From Saprospiraceae bacterium (GTDB lineage: Bacteria > Bacteroidota > Bacteroidia > Chitinophagales > Saprospiraceae), in assembly GCA_016713025.1 (NCBI GenBank), contig JADJPZ010000002.1, forward strand, positions 248,001 through 312,000: a DNA stretch of 64,000 nucleotides. Reading direction: 5' to 3'. Shown piece after piece: positions 53,661-62,141 of this stretch. Positions within the stretch are counted from its first letter, which is position 1. Each line of letters begins with the position of its first letter. The notes beneath the pieces were generated by a model. That model was not told the DNA's origin and searched no databases. It saw nothing but the letters and a program-made list of their open reading frames with translations. The translations under genes were made by a program, and so were the position numbers.

Positions 53661-53669
53661 TACCTTTGC
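53661..53669 (+). promoter_or_regulatory. -7 promoter box for ileS
   Basis: TACCTTTGC fits TAnnTTTG and leaves a ~60-nt leader before ileS. The only upstream TTTG (53646-53649) is 11 nt away, too close, so the -33 element is not resolved. No T-box-like leader is apparent. Confidence 0.6.
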
Positions 53670-53735
53670 AGTCTTTTTTGATGGAAATAATATTTTATAC
53701 TTCATTTAATTCTGTAGTGATAGAACAAAGGGCAT

Positions 53736-56700
53736 ATGGCTAAATATAACGACGACTTAAAACAACTGAATCTTCCTCAGATAGACAATCAAATACGTAA
53801 GTTTTGGGAAGAAAATGACATATTCAGAAAGAGTATTGAACAGAAACCTGTTGAAAACAGCTTTGTATTTTATGAAGGACCACCATCTGCCAATGGTAAA
53901 CCGGGAATACATCACGTCATGGGCCGAACAGTAAAGGATGTATTCTGTCGTTTTCAGACGATGATGGGAAAAAGAGTAGAGCGCAAGGGTGGATGGGATA
54001 CTCATGGATTGCCTATTGAACTTTCTGTAGAAAAAGAACTGGGCATTACCAAAGAAGATATCGGAACAAAGATCAGTGTTGACGAGTATAATGCCAAATG
54101 CCGGGAAACTGTCATGCAGTACAAGGACCTTTGGGATGATATCACCAGAAAAATGGGCTACTGGGTAGACCTGGACGATCCCTATATCACTTTCAATAAT
54201 GAATATATCGAGTCAGTGTGGTGGCTGCTCGGGCAACTGTACAAGAAAAACCTGCTGTATAAAGGCTATACTATACAACCATATTCGCCGGCAGCAGGTA
54301 CTGGGCTTAGTTCTCATGAGCTCAATCAACCCGGATGTTATAAGGACGTGACAGATACTACAGTTGTAGCTCAGTTTTTAACGATAGACGAAACGCTTCC
54401 TGACAAATTGCGGGAGCACGGCGCTGTGTACATCCTTGCCTGGACAACCACTCCATGGACCTTACCTTCCCATACGGCCCTGACTGTCGGACCTAATATT
54501 GATTATGTGCTGATCAAAACATACAACCAATATACCTTCAAACCCATAAATGTTTTGCTTGCCAAAGCATTGGTAGAGAAGCAATTTACCGGCAAATATG
54601 AAAAAACTGACTCCATAGACCATCTGCTTTCCTTTGACCAGGCGGATAAAAAAATTCCTTTCAAGATCATTACCGAAGTCAAGGGAGAAGAGCTGGTTGG
54701 CATAAAGTATGAACAATTATTACCATACGCACATCCTCATGAAAATGCGCATAATGCCTTCAGAGTTATCTCAGGACATTTTGTTACCACAGAAGATGGT
54801 ACAGGTGTTGTACACACAGCACCTACATTTGGAGCAGATGATGCCAAGGTAGCCAAGGAAGCCAATCCTGAGGTGCCCCCTATGCTGGTTCTGGATGAAA
54901 ATGGAAATGCTGTTCCTTTGGTAGATTTGCAGGGAAAATTCAGGGCAGAACTGGATGAGATCGGTGGTAAGTATGTCAAAAATGAATATTATAATGATGG
55001 TGAAGCTCCCGAAAGATCAGTGGATGTCGAAATAGCCATCAAACTCAAAGAAGAGAACAAGGCATTCAAGGTAGAAAAGTACGTCCACAATTATCCTCAT
55101 TGCTGGAGGACAGATAAACCGGTCTTGTATTATCCACTGGACAGCTGGTTTATAAGGTCAACGGCCATGAAAGATAAGATGATTGAGCTTAACAAAACGA
55201 TCAACTGGAAACCGGCACATACCGGAGAAAAACGTTTTGGAAACTGGCTTGAAAATCTCAATGACTGGAACCTTTCCAGATCAAGGTATTGGGGTATTCC
55301 GCTCCCGATATGGCGAACCGATGACACATCTGAAGAAATTTGTATTGACTCTATAGCATCACTGGCTGAGCATATTGCACATGCCAATAATAAACTTGGA
55401 CTGAAACAATCTGTGCCCAAAGACCTTCACCGGCCATATATTGATGAAATTGTTTTGGTGTCCAAAACCGGAAAACCCATGAAGAGAGAGCTGGACCTGA
55501 TCGATGTTTGGTTTGACTCAGGGGCCATGCCTTATGCACAATGGCATTATCCGATGGAAAACAAAGATCTTATAGAAAAGGGCATTACTTTTCCTGCTGA
55601 TTTTATAGCTGAGGGCGTGGATCAGACAAGAGGATGGTTTTTTACTTTGCATGCTATAGCCAGTATGGTGTTTGAAAGTGTGGCTTTCAAAAATGTGGTT
55701 TCCAACGGCTTGGTGCTTGATAAAAACGGGGTAAAAATGTCAAAACGTCTGGGTAATGTCATTGACCCTTTTGAGACGATACAGGAATATGGAGCTGATG
55801 CCACAAGATGGTATATGATCTCCAATGCTCAGCCCTGGGACAATCTCAAGTTTGACTTAGATGGTATCGATGAGGTCAGGAGAAAATTTTTTGGTACGCT
55901 GTTCAATACGTATTCCTTCTTTGCTCTTTATGCCAATATTGATGGATTTATCTATAAAGAAAATAAAATTCCTCTTGAAGAAAGACAGGAAATAGACCGG
56001 TGGATCATCTCGCTGCTCAACTCTCTTGTCAAAGAAGTCAGGGCTGAATATGCAGATTACGAACCTACGAATGCTACACGTCCTGTCATGGCTTTTGTGG
56101 ACGAACATCTGAGCAACTGGTACGTGAGACTCTGTCGCAGGAGATTCTGGAAAGGAGAATATTCTGAAGATAAAATTGCAGCTTACCAGACGCTGTATGA
56201 GTGCCTTACTACGATAGCAAAACTTATGGCTCCCGTGGCCCCAATGTTTGCTGATTGGTTGTTTATAAATCTCAACAATGCTTCAGGACTTGAAACTCAT
56301 GAATCTGTCCACCTGGCGGACTTTCCTGATTATGATCCGATGGCTATTGATAAAGCCTTGGAGCAAAGGATGGATTATGCACAGCGGATTTCTTCCCTGG
56401 TCCTGTCCATCAGAAAAAAAGAAGGGCATAGAGTCCGACAGCCACTTACTAAAATTCTTTTGCCGATATTGGACCCAACATTTATTGATCAGGTAGATGC
56501 TGTAAAGCCACTCATCCTGTCTGAGGTCAATGTCAAAGAAATAGAATATATCACAGATACCGAAGGTTTTATCACCAAAAAAGCAAAAGCCAATTTCAAA
56601 ACATTGGGAAAACTGCTCGGAAGACATATGAAAGCCGGAGCACAGATGATAGCGGAATTTGATCAGACGGCAATCTCACATCTTGAAAAAACCAATAGTC

Positions 56701-57095
56701 ACATCCTTGAGATAGACGGAGACAGATTTATGATTAGTACCGATGATGTGGAGATCAGTTTTGATGAGATTCCAGGATGGCAGGTAGCAGTGGACAGAGA
56801 AATCACAGTAGCGTTGGATATAACACTGACAGATGATCTGATTGCTGAAGGAATTGCACGTGAGTTGGTCAACAGAATTCAGAATATAAGAAAAGCCAGC
56901 AACTTTAATGTAACGGACAGGATTACCATCCATATAGAAGATCATGAACTGATTCAACCTGCCGTGGAAAAATTTGGAGAATACATCAAAAATGAAGTAC
57001 TGGGAGATGCAATAACACTCAATGGCAATGAATCAGGAGAATCTGTAGAGATTACCGATACCCTGAGTTTGAAAATAGCTGTATCAAAAGTATAA
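53736..57095 (+). CDS. ileS: Isoleucyl-tRNA synthetase
   Basis: Charges tRNA-Ile with isoleucine. The HIGH signature is GKPGIHHVMG (near residue 52-61) and KMSKS is KMSKRLGN (near 667). CP1 editing-domain motifs (AWTTTPWTLPSHTAL near 235, GTGVVHTAPTFGADD near 356) are present. WFDSGAMPYAQWHYP and the C-terminal anticodon-binding domain are intact. At 1119 aa it is the long type II (eukaryote-like) form that many Bacteroidota carry, longer than E. coli's 938 aa, without its C-terminal zinc finger. The window also encodes a CAT-anticodon tRNA that may be its AUA-decoding substrate. A methyltransferase gene follows after 10 bp. Confidence 0.97.
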   Translation: MAKYNDDLKQLNLPQIDNQIRKFWEENDIFRKSIEQKPVENSFVFYEGPPSANGKPGIHHVMGRTVKDVFCRFQTMMGKRVERKGGWDTHGLPIELSVEKELGITKEDIGTKISVDEYNAKCRETVMQYKDLWDDITRKMGYWVDLDDPYITFNNEYIESVWWLLGQLYKKNLLYKGYTIQPYSPAAGTGLSSHELNQPGCYKDVTDTTVVAQFLTIDETLPDKLREHGAVYILAWTTTPWTLPSHTALTVGPNIDYVLIKTYNQYTFKPINVLLAKALVEKQFTGKYEKTDSIDHLLSFDQADKKIPFKIITEVKGEELVGIKYEQLLPYAHPHENAHNAFRVISGHFVTTEDGTGVVHTAPTFGADDAKVAKEANPEVPPMLVLDENGNAVPLVDLQGKFRAELDEIGGKYVKNEYYNDGEAPERSVDVEIAIKLKEENKAFKVEKYVHNYPHCWRTDKPVLYYPLDSWFIRSTAMKDKMIELNKTINWKPAHTGEKRFGNWLENLNDWNLSRSRYWGIPLPIWRTDDTSEEICIDSIASLAEHIAHANNKLGLKQSVPKDLHRPYIDEIVLVSKTGKPMKRELDLIDVWFDSGAMPYAQWHYPMENKDLIEKGITFPADFIAEGVDQTRGWFFTLHAIASMVFESVAFKNVVSNGLVLDKNGVKMSKRLGNVIDPFETIQEYGADATRWYMISNAQPWDNLKFDLDGIDEVRRKFFGTLFNTYSFFALYANIDGFIYKENKIPLEERQEIDRWIISLLNSLVKEVRAEYADYEPTNATRPVMAFVDEHLSNWYVRLCRRRFWKGEYSEDKIAAYQTLYECLTTIAKLMAPVAPMFADWLFINLNNASGLETHESVHLADFPDYDPMAIDKALEQRMDYAQRISSLVLSIRKKEGHRVRQPLTKILLPILDPTFIDQVDAVKPLILSEVNVKEIEYITDTEGFITKKAKANFKTLGKLLGRHMKAGAQMIAEFDQTAISHLEKTNSHILEIDGDRFMISTDDVEISFDEIPGWQVAVDREITVALDITLTDDLIAEGIARELVNRIQNIRKASNFNVTDRITIHIEDHELIQPAVEKFGEYIKNEVLGDAITLNGNESGESVEITDTLSLKIAVSKV

Positions 57096-57105
57096 CCCTG
57101 TCCGG

Positions 57106-57846
57106 ATGCAGCGCGATTACTATTATCAATATTTTCATCTGGAGAGAAATAATTGGTGGTTTCTTGTACGGTTTAAAATCATCAGACAAACCATCAAAAA
57201 GTATGTTTATAAAGGCACACCATTAAAAATTTTGAATATCGGTGTTGCTACGGGTGCCGGTTCTGACATGTTATCTGTTTTTGGAAATGTTATATCTTCC
57301 GAATACGATGAAGAAACATGTCAATTTCTTAGAGATGAACTTAAAATAGATGTAACACAAGCTTCTGTGACAGCGCTTCCTTTTGCAGATAATACTTTTG
57401 ATCTCGTCTGTGCTTTTGATGTCATAGAGCATGTAGAAGATGATATTCAGGCATATGCTGAGATGAAAAGAGTCTGTAAAAACGGAGGCCATATTGCTGT
57501 AACTGTTCCTGCATTCATGATGATGTGGAGCGGCCACGATGTGATCAACCATCATTTCAGAAGGTACAAAAAAGAAGGCATCCTGAAATTGTTGTCACAT
57601 CACCATTTAAAAACAAAATATTCCAGCTATTTCAATACTATCCTTTTTTTACCCGTTTTGTTGATAAGGCTAGCAAAGAATGCTCTGGGTAAAAATGAAA
57701 TACCTCAATCAGATTTTCAAACCAATACCCATCCTTTGATCAATACAACGCTCAAAACTATTTTTTCAGTTGAATTATTCCTGCTTAAGTTGGTAAGCCT
57801 TCCTTTTGGAGTTTCCTATTTCAACATTTCAGAAAAGGAAGATTAA
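57106..57846 (+). CDS. Class I SAM-dependent methyltransferase
   Basis: Methyltransf_11-type protein. The N-terminus MQRDYYYQYFHLERNNWWFLVRFKIIRQTI is of the kind seen in glycan-cluster methyltransferases. SAM motif I is ILNIGVATGAGSDMLSVFG, and LVCAFDVIEHVEDDIQAYAEMKRVCKNGGHIAVTVPAF follows. A C-terminal hydrophobic helix pair (about 175-240) suggests the membrane. The gene starts 10 nt after ileS and precedes two glycosyltransferase genes, so modification of a surface lipid or glycan is plausible. Substrate unknown. Confidence 0.82.
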   Translation: MQRDYYYQYFHLERNNWWFLVRFKIIRQTIKKYVYKGTPLKILNIGVATGAGSDMLSVFGNVISSEYDEETCQFLRDELKIDVTQASVTALPFADNTFDLVCAFDVIEHVEDDIQAYAEMKRVCKNGGHIAVTVPAFMMMWSGHDVINHHFRRYKKEGILKLLSHHHLKTKYSSYFNTILFLPVLLIRLAKNALGKNEIPQSDFQTNTHPLINTTLKTIFSVELFLLKLVSLPFGVSYFNISEKED

Positions 57847-57920
57847 ATTCTATATCCTGACCAATCTTATATTATATTTTAATAGTTATATATTACAAAT
57901 TTGCTACATTTGTATTTTTA

Positions 57921-58018
57921 TACCAAAAAGAAAATTGATTGCAAAAATTTATAATCATAATTATTTAAATTACAATTCATTATGATTTAAATTTTTCGCA
58001 GAATATTTTCTGTCCACT
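57921..58018 (-). repeat. Dispersed dyad repeat, copy C
   Basis: A reverse-orientation copy: on the minus strand AGTGGACAGAAAATATTCTGCG, AATCATAATG, a short loop, AATAATTATGATTATAAATTTTT and TTTTCTTTTTGGTATAA. The dyad CAGAATATTTTCTG is at 57999-58012. It matches copy B over about 95 bp with few changes. It lies 71 bp before the GT39-like gene. Confidence 0.65.
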
Positions 58019-58088
58019 ATATATTTTAGTGACTGTTTAGTTCACTAAAATAGTAATTTTATAGTTTTTTATCCTTTTAGTAATTTTT

Positions 58089-59756
58089 ATGGTTATGAGC
58101 AAAAAAATTCAAGAAAAAACAGCTGTTGAAAAAAACAAAAGTGATGCGTTTTCCATTAAAAAATTTACTACAAATCCATTTGTATCCACATATCTGCCAA
58201 TCATAGTTTTCGCCTTAGTTACTTTTGTATTGAGATGGAGATTGCTGGATATTCCGCTAGAAAGAGATGAAGGAGGATTTGCATATATGGGATATACCTG
58301 GTTGAATGGCACTCCATTGTTTAGTGACTATGTCGACGTAAAGCCTCCCTTGATTTATATACTTTATGGTATTTTTGAAGGTTTGTTTGGTGCAACCCCC
58401 AAAGGGATTCATACAGGACTATTTATTTTCAATCTTGGATTTACTATAACTTTCTATTTATATATCAAGAAGAAATTTAGTTTTGGGACTGCGGTTATCT
58501 CATCCTTGGTGTTTATTTTTTTATCAGCTCTTCCCAATGTTTTCGGATTTGCGGCTCATGCAACACAACTCCTTTTATGGCCAGCCATAGCAGGGATATG
58601 GCTTACTGACTGCAGCTTGGAAAAATCAAAATCCCAATACTTAGTTCCTGCCGGATTTTTATTAGGGATGGCGTTTCTCGTCAAACAACAGGCTATTGGT
58701 TTTATGCTCCTTGCGGGTTTTTACCTTACTTATCTGACGCTCATCAAAGATAAAAATTGGAAAAGGTGGCTCTTTACAGGATCGATTCTTACAATCTCAG
58801 CTTTGTTTCCTTACCTAATATGCATCATTTGGTTTTATTTTTCCGGCAATTTAAATAATTTCTGGTATTGGACGTATGTCTGGCCGGCTCAATTTGCTGC
58901 AACGCAAACCGGTAATATTGAAATGTTTAAGATGATGTACAATATGGTTACTAATAATATAGAAATATTTTGGTATCTTGGTTTATCAGGACTGATCCTT
59001 TCATTTATGGATCAATGGTCTATAGAAAATAAAGTTTTTGCAGTATTGTTGGCTATTTTTGGTTTTATATCTTTATCGGTTGGCTTTCATTATTATCCTC
59101 ACTATTTTGTAGTTTTATTACCAGCTATTAGTTTAGGTGTTGGGCTGGCATTTCATTTCATCTATAGGATATTTAGCCGTTTTACTCAAAATACTATATT
59201 CACATACCCTGTAATGATGTTTGCTTTTATTTTACTATTTTATAAACAATATACACCTAATAAAAATTATTTTACCAGGACTAAAAAAGCAGATATTGTA
59301 AGACAAGTATATGGCACAAACCCCTTTCAGGAAGCCTACATACTTGGCAATAAAATTAAAAGTATGAGCAAATCCGGTGACTCCTTATTGGTCTTAGGTT
59401 CAGAACCAGAGTTGCTATTCTATGCAAAACTGCCTACTATTTCACAACATATGCATTATTATCAGCTGGTAGATGGAGGGCCACAAAATGATTCACTACA
59501 GACTGAATTAATTACAAAAGTAGAAAAGTCCAAACCCAAGTTTCTTGTATTTGCAAGAAGTGGGTTTTCATGGTTGGTAAAAGATCCGAACAATCAACTT
59601 TTCCAATGGGTAAACAAGCTTTTTCAATCATATGATCTCAAAGGAGTTATAAACATTTATAAAAATAAACCTTCAGAATATTACTGGGATGCAGAAGCTA
59701 CCCAAGACAAGGTAGGCTCAGAAGATGTACTTTTCTTTTTCGAATTAAAACAGTAA
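58089..59756 (+). CDS. Membrane glycosyltransferase, GT39/ArnT-like
   Basis: A polytopic GT-C enzyme that would transfer a sugar from a polyprenyl-phosphate donor on the periplasmic face. The catalytic acidic motif in the first loop is LERDEGGFAYMGYTWLNGTPLFSDYVDVKPPLIY (the D-E pair near residue 60 and KPP near 82 are typical). About ten membrane helices follow to residue ~420, then a soluble C-terminal part (about 430-555). The next gene encodes a DPM1-like synthase that could make the donor. ATG 58095 is an alternative start. Repeat copy C lies just upstream. Confidence 0.87.
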   Translation: MVMSKKIQEKTAVEKNKSDAFSIKKFTTNPFVSTYLPIIVFALVTFVLRWRLLDIPLERDEGGFAYMGYTWLNGTPLFSDYVDVKPPLIYILYGIFEGLFGATPKGIHTGLFIFNLGFTITFYLYIKKKFSFGTAVISSLVFIFLSALPNVFGFAAHATQLLLWPAIAGIWLTDCSLEKSKSQYLVPAGFLLGMAFLVKQQAIGFMLLAGFYLTYLTLIKDKNWKRWLFTGSILTISALFPYLICIIWFYFSGNLNNFWYWTYVWPAQFAATQTGNIEMFKMMYNMVTNNIEIFWYLGLSGLILSFMDQWSIENKVFAVLLAIFGFISLSVGFHYYPHYFVVLLPAISLGVGLAFHFIYRIFSRFTQNTIFTYPVMMFAFILLFYKQYTPNKNYFTRTKKADIVRQVYGTNPFQEAYILGNKIKSMSKSGDSLLVLGSEPELLFYAKLPTISQHMHYYQLVDGGPQNDSLQTELITKVEKSKPKFLVFARSGFSWLVKDPNNQLFQWVNKLFQSYDLKGVINIYKNKPSEYYWDAEATQDKVGSEDVLFFFELKQ

Positions 59757-59762
59757 TCAACC

Positions 59763-60695
59763 ATGCATTATGAGCCTTTACTTTCTGTAGTCATTCCATT
59801 GTATAACGAAGAAAAAATCATAGACACTCTCTATTCCAGATGTACTACCGCATTGAATAATTGGTGTACAAGCTATGAAATAATCTGCGTCAATGATGGG
59901 AGTACAGATAGTACATTACAGCTCTTAAAGCAATATCACGAGAAAGACAAAAGATTTAAAGTCATTAGTTTTTCACGCAATTTTGGTCATCAGGCTGCTT
60001 TTCTGAGTGGTCTAAAAAACAGTACCGGCCTTTATATTGCGATGATAGATGGTGACCTGCAGGATCCTCCGGAGTTGTTGCAACAGTTTTACCAAAAAAT
60101 GGTAGAAGGGTATGATGTAGTATATGGAGTGAGAAGAAAAAGAAAAGAGGGTTTTTTTAAGAGGCTTTCTTACAAACTATATTATATCATTCTCAACAAT
60201 ATTTCTACTATACCTATACCTCTGGACAGTGGAGATTTTTCTATGATACGCAGAAGTGTACTCCTGCAAATGGTCGAAATACAGGAAAAAAATATATTTC
60301 TACGCGGTGTAAGGAGTTGGGTAGGTTTCAGACAATTTCCTTTTGAGTATGAAAGAGATGCCAGATATGCAGGTGAGACAAAATATACATTAAAAAAATT
60401 ATTGATTTTGGCGTACAATGGTATTTTCAGCTTCAGTCAATTTCCAGTTAAAATCCTTGCCAGAATGGGTTTTGTAGTGATCATCATTTCAATATTATAT
60501 AGCCTTTACGCATTATATACCAAAATAACTCAGCCGGATGTTCCTCAGGGTTTTACTACATTGGCTATTGCAATATTTCTTTTTGGCGGTATTCAGTTGC
60601 TTGCTCTTGGCATCATAGGTGAGTATGTGCTAAGAATATATGATGAAACCAGAAACAGGCCACATTACATAGAAAGTGAAAAATATCTGGAATAA
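59763..60695 (+). CDS. DPM1/ArnC-like GT2 polyprenyl-phosphate glycosyltransferase
   Basis: Makes polyprenyl-phosphate sugar from a nucleotide sugar on the cytoplasmic side. N-terminal GT-A motifs are SVVIPLYNEEKIIDTLYSR, ICVNDGSTDSTLQLL and the DxD-like MIDGDLQDPPELL (near 95). YGVRRKRKEGFFKRLSYKLYY and SGDFSMIRRSVL are typical of the DPM1/GtrB group. Two C-terminal membrane helices (about 232-255 and 268-290) match GtrB-like enzymes. It starts six bases after the GT39-like gene, so the two form a donor-making and donor-using pair. Confidence 0.9.
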   Translation: MHYEPLLSVVIPLYNEEKIIDTLYSRCTTALNNWCTSYEIICVNDGSTDSTLQLLKQYHEKDKRFKVISFSRNFGHQAAFLSGLKNSTGLYIAMIDGDLQDPPELLQQFYQKMVEGYDVVYGVRRKRKEGFFKRLSYKLYYIILNNISTIPIPLDSGDFSMIRRSVLLQMVEIQEKNIFLRGVRSWVGFRQFPFEYERDARYAGETKYTLKKLLILAYNGIFSFSQFPVKILARMGFVVIIISILYSLYALYTKITQPDVPQGFTTLAIAIFLFGGIQLLALGIIGEYVLRIYDETRNRPHYIESEKYLE

Positions 60696-60734
60696 CAGTT
60701 TATAAAAAGCAGTAAGTATCATTGATGACACTAA

Positions 60735-60840
60735 TGGCGAACAGAAAATATTCTGTAAAAATTTAAATCATAATGTAAATTAAATAATTATGATTATAAA
60801 TTTTTACATTCAATTTTCTTTTTGGTATAATTTTCCTATT
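60735..60840 (+). repeat. Dispersed dyad repeat, copy B
   Basis: CAGAAAATATTCTG (60742-60755), AATTTAAATCATAATG, then AATAATTATGATTATAAATTTTT and TTTTCTTTTTGGTATAA (to about 60830). It is directly followed by TAGAGTTTGTTTAAATT (60841-60857), a variant of the word seen at 1347 and 61414. It lies about 120 bp before the acidic hypothetical gene. Confidence 0.65.
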
Positions 60841-60962
60841 TAGAGTTTGTTTAAATTCTCCATCAAGTGCTAAAGAATCCTTTGAATTTATGATAAGCAC
60901 ACAATTTTTGTTACTCTATCTGTAAAAATGTTAGTAATTCGGTAATTTAAAAACAAGACAAA

Positions 60963-61415
60963 ATGAAATTCAAATTTGAAGTAATACTCGCTACAGAACT
61001 TGATAGTGGTGACATATTTTACTGTACTCCGGATGAAGAATTAAATGAATTTGGCGAAGACTATACATTGACCGGTACAGACCAAATCTTTATTAAAGAC
61101 GATTATTATGACGAAGATGATGATGGCAACTATGCAATACTGGTAAACGGTGGATGGAACATATGGTTCAGACCTGGTGAAAAAGTGGTGCGTTTGGGCC
61201 ATTACCGCAAACTCGTCAGAGTGATAGATATGATCAAGGAAGGTAACCCAGATATGGCACTTGGACCCAATGACAATATTACGGCCATTCAAAATTATCT
61301 GTTGATTCATCCTGAACAAAATAATTTGCTGGAAGGATGGGATATTGACTTTAATGATTTGAAAAAGGATGAAAAAGATGGTGATAATAATAATGACGAT
61401 GAATTGCCATTTTAG
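60963..61415 (+). CDS. Acidic hypothetical protein (150 aa)
   Basis: Not recognised. A soluble protein with an all-beta-looking N-terminal half (KFKFEVILATELDSGDIFYCTPDEELNEFGEDY, IFIKDDYYDEDDDGNYAILVNGGWNIWFRPGEKVVRLG). A helical segment follows (YRKLVRVIDMIKEGNPDMAL), then a strongly acidic tail ending KDGDNNNDDELPF. No signal peptide is visible and the pI would be very low. The aspartate stretches could bind cations, but that is speculation. It is a single gene between a repeat copy and an AGAGTATGTTTAAA word. Confidence 0.75.
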   Translation: MKFKFEVILATELDSGDIFYCTPDEELNEFGEDYTLTGTDQIFIKDDYYDEDDDGNYAILVNGGWNIWFRPGEKVVRLGHYRKLVRVIDMIKEGNPDMALGPNDNITAIQNYLLIHPEQNNLLEGWDIDFNDLKKDEKDGDNNNDDELPF

Positions 61416-61422
61416 AGTATGT

Positions 61423-61593
61423 TTAAATTGCAGACCATTCAGATGTTGCATCAAATTCAGTGTTGGTTGTCATCCATTTGCCTTCATGAGCCAGGAGGAT
61501 GTCTGACAGTTTTCTAAAACTCTCATACTCTTTACTTTGTGAAAAACCCACTGTAGAAATGAACAGTAAAATAATCCAGGCCTTGTTTCTCAT
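61423..61593 (-). pseudogene. Truncated exported protein (56 aa), coupled to the DUF4287/DUF5655 gene
   Basis: I found this by translating the minus strand. ATG at 61593, overlapping the upstream stop by ATGA, opens MRNKAWIILLFISTVGFSQ, a clear signal peptide. It continues SKEYESFRKLSDILLAHEGKW... and stops at TAA 61425-61423. The mature part would be only ~37 residues and ends abruptly where the repeated word AGAGTATGTTTAAA (61414-61427) begins. That suggests a longer gene cut by a repeat insertion or deletion. It could still be expressed as a short secreted peptide. Confidence 0.55.
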
Positions 61594-62117
61594 ACTGATT
61601 GATTATAAGCTTCGGTGATCCACTGTGTGGTTTCAGTATCTACATCGTCCAGGCTGCAGATCTGAATCCTGTTGGTACACATGGCACCAAAGGGTCCGGA
61701 GTTTTCAAGCCTGCCTGATAGTGTTACATTTTTTAATTTCAGCCCCAGATCCACCCTTGTTTTTGATGCTGGTTTGATGAGGACAAACTGCTTTTTTCGG
61801 ATAAAACTGACGGAATCTTTTTTGGGGGCGAAGGTGATATCTTCGCCAAGAGATTTAATAATGTCCAACAGCTTTTCATATATGTGAAATAGGTTTTCTT
61901 TTCCTTTGTACTGACTGTCCACCAGATCATAATCAGCTGATCCCGCATCTGATTTATTGAATTTGTGGCCTACAAAATTGGCAAATCCATGACCAAATCC
62001 ATGATTTTCCTTTAAAAAACTGACTATTTCGCCATGTTTAACCTTACCTGAGGCTGCAACTATTTCGAGCCAGTGATCCAGTGATTTTCCTGTTTTTTCT
62101 AATAAACTGTGTTCCAT
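61590..62117 (-). CDS. DUF4287 and DUF5655 domain protein
   Basis: The N-terminal ~65 residues (LLEKTGKSLDHWLEIVAASGKVKHGEIVSFLKENHGFGHGFANFVGHKF) match DUF4287. The C-terminal ~105 residues (YEKLLDIIKSLGEDITFAPKKDSVSFIRKKQFVLIKPASKTRVDLGLKL) match DUF5655. The two-domain arrangement is common in environmental bacteria; the function is unknown, although DUF5655 occurs on DNA-related proteins. It lies 24 bp downstream of the DUF2911 gene, in the same direction. Confidence 0.88.
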   Translation of the reverse strand: MEHSLLEKTGKSLDHWLEIVAASGKVKHGEIVSFLKENHGFGHGFANFVGHKFNKSDAGSADYDLVDSQYKGKENLFHIYEKLLDIIKSLGEDITFAPKKDSVSFIRKKQFVLIKPASKTRVDLGLKLKNVTLSGRLENSGPFGAMCTNRIQICSLDDVDTETTQWITEAYNQSV

Positions 62118-62141
62118 AAGGTTATTTTAATGTTCTTCCCA

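Noticed and set aside
53531..53735. T-box leader upstream of ileS
   Set aside because: No specifier hairpin, T-box sequence or terminator is visible, and T-boxes are not expected in Bacteroidota.
61041..61454. 137-aa ORF antisense to the acidic hypothetical protein
   Set aside because: Its Ile/Phe-rich composition is the mirror of the Asp/Asn-rich sense frame.
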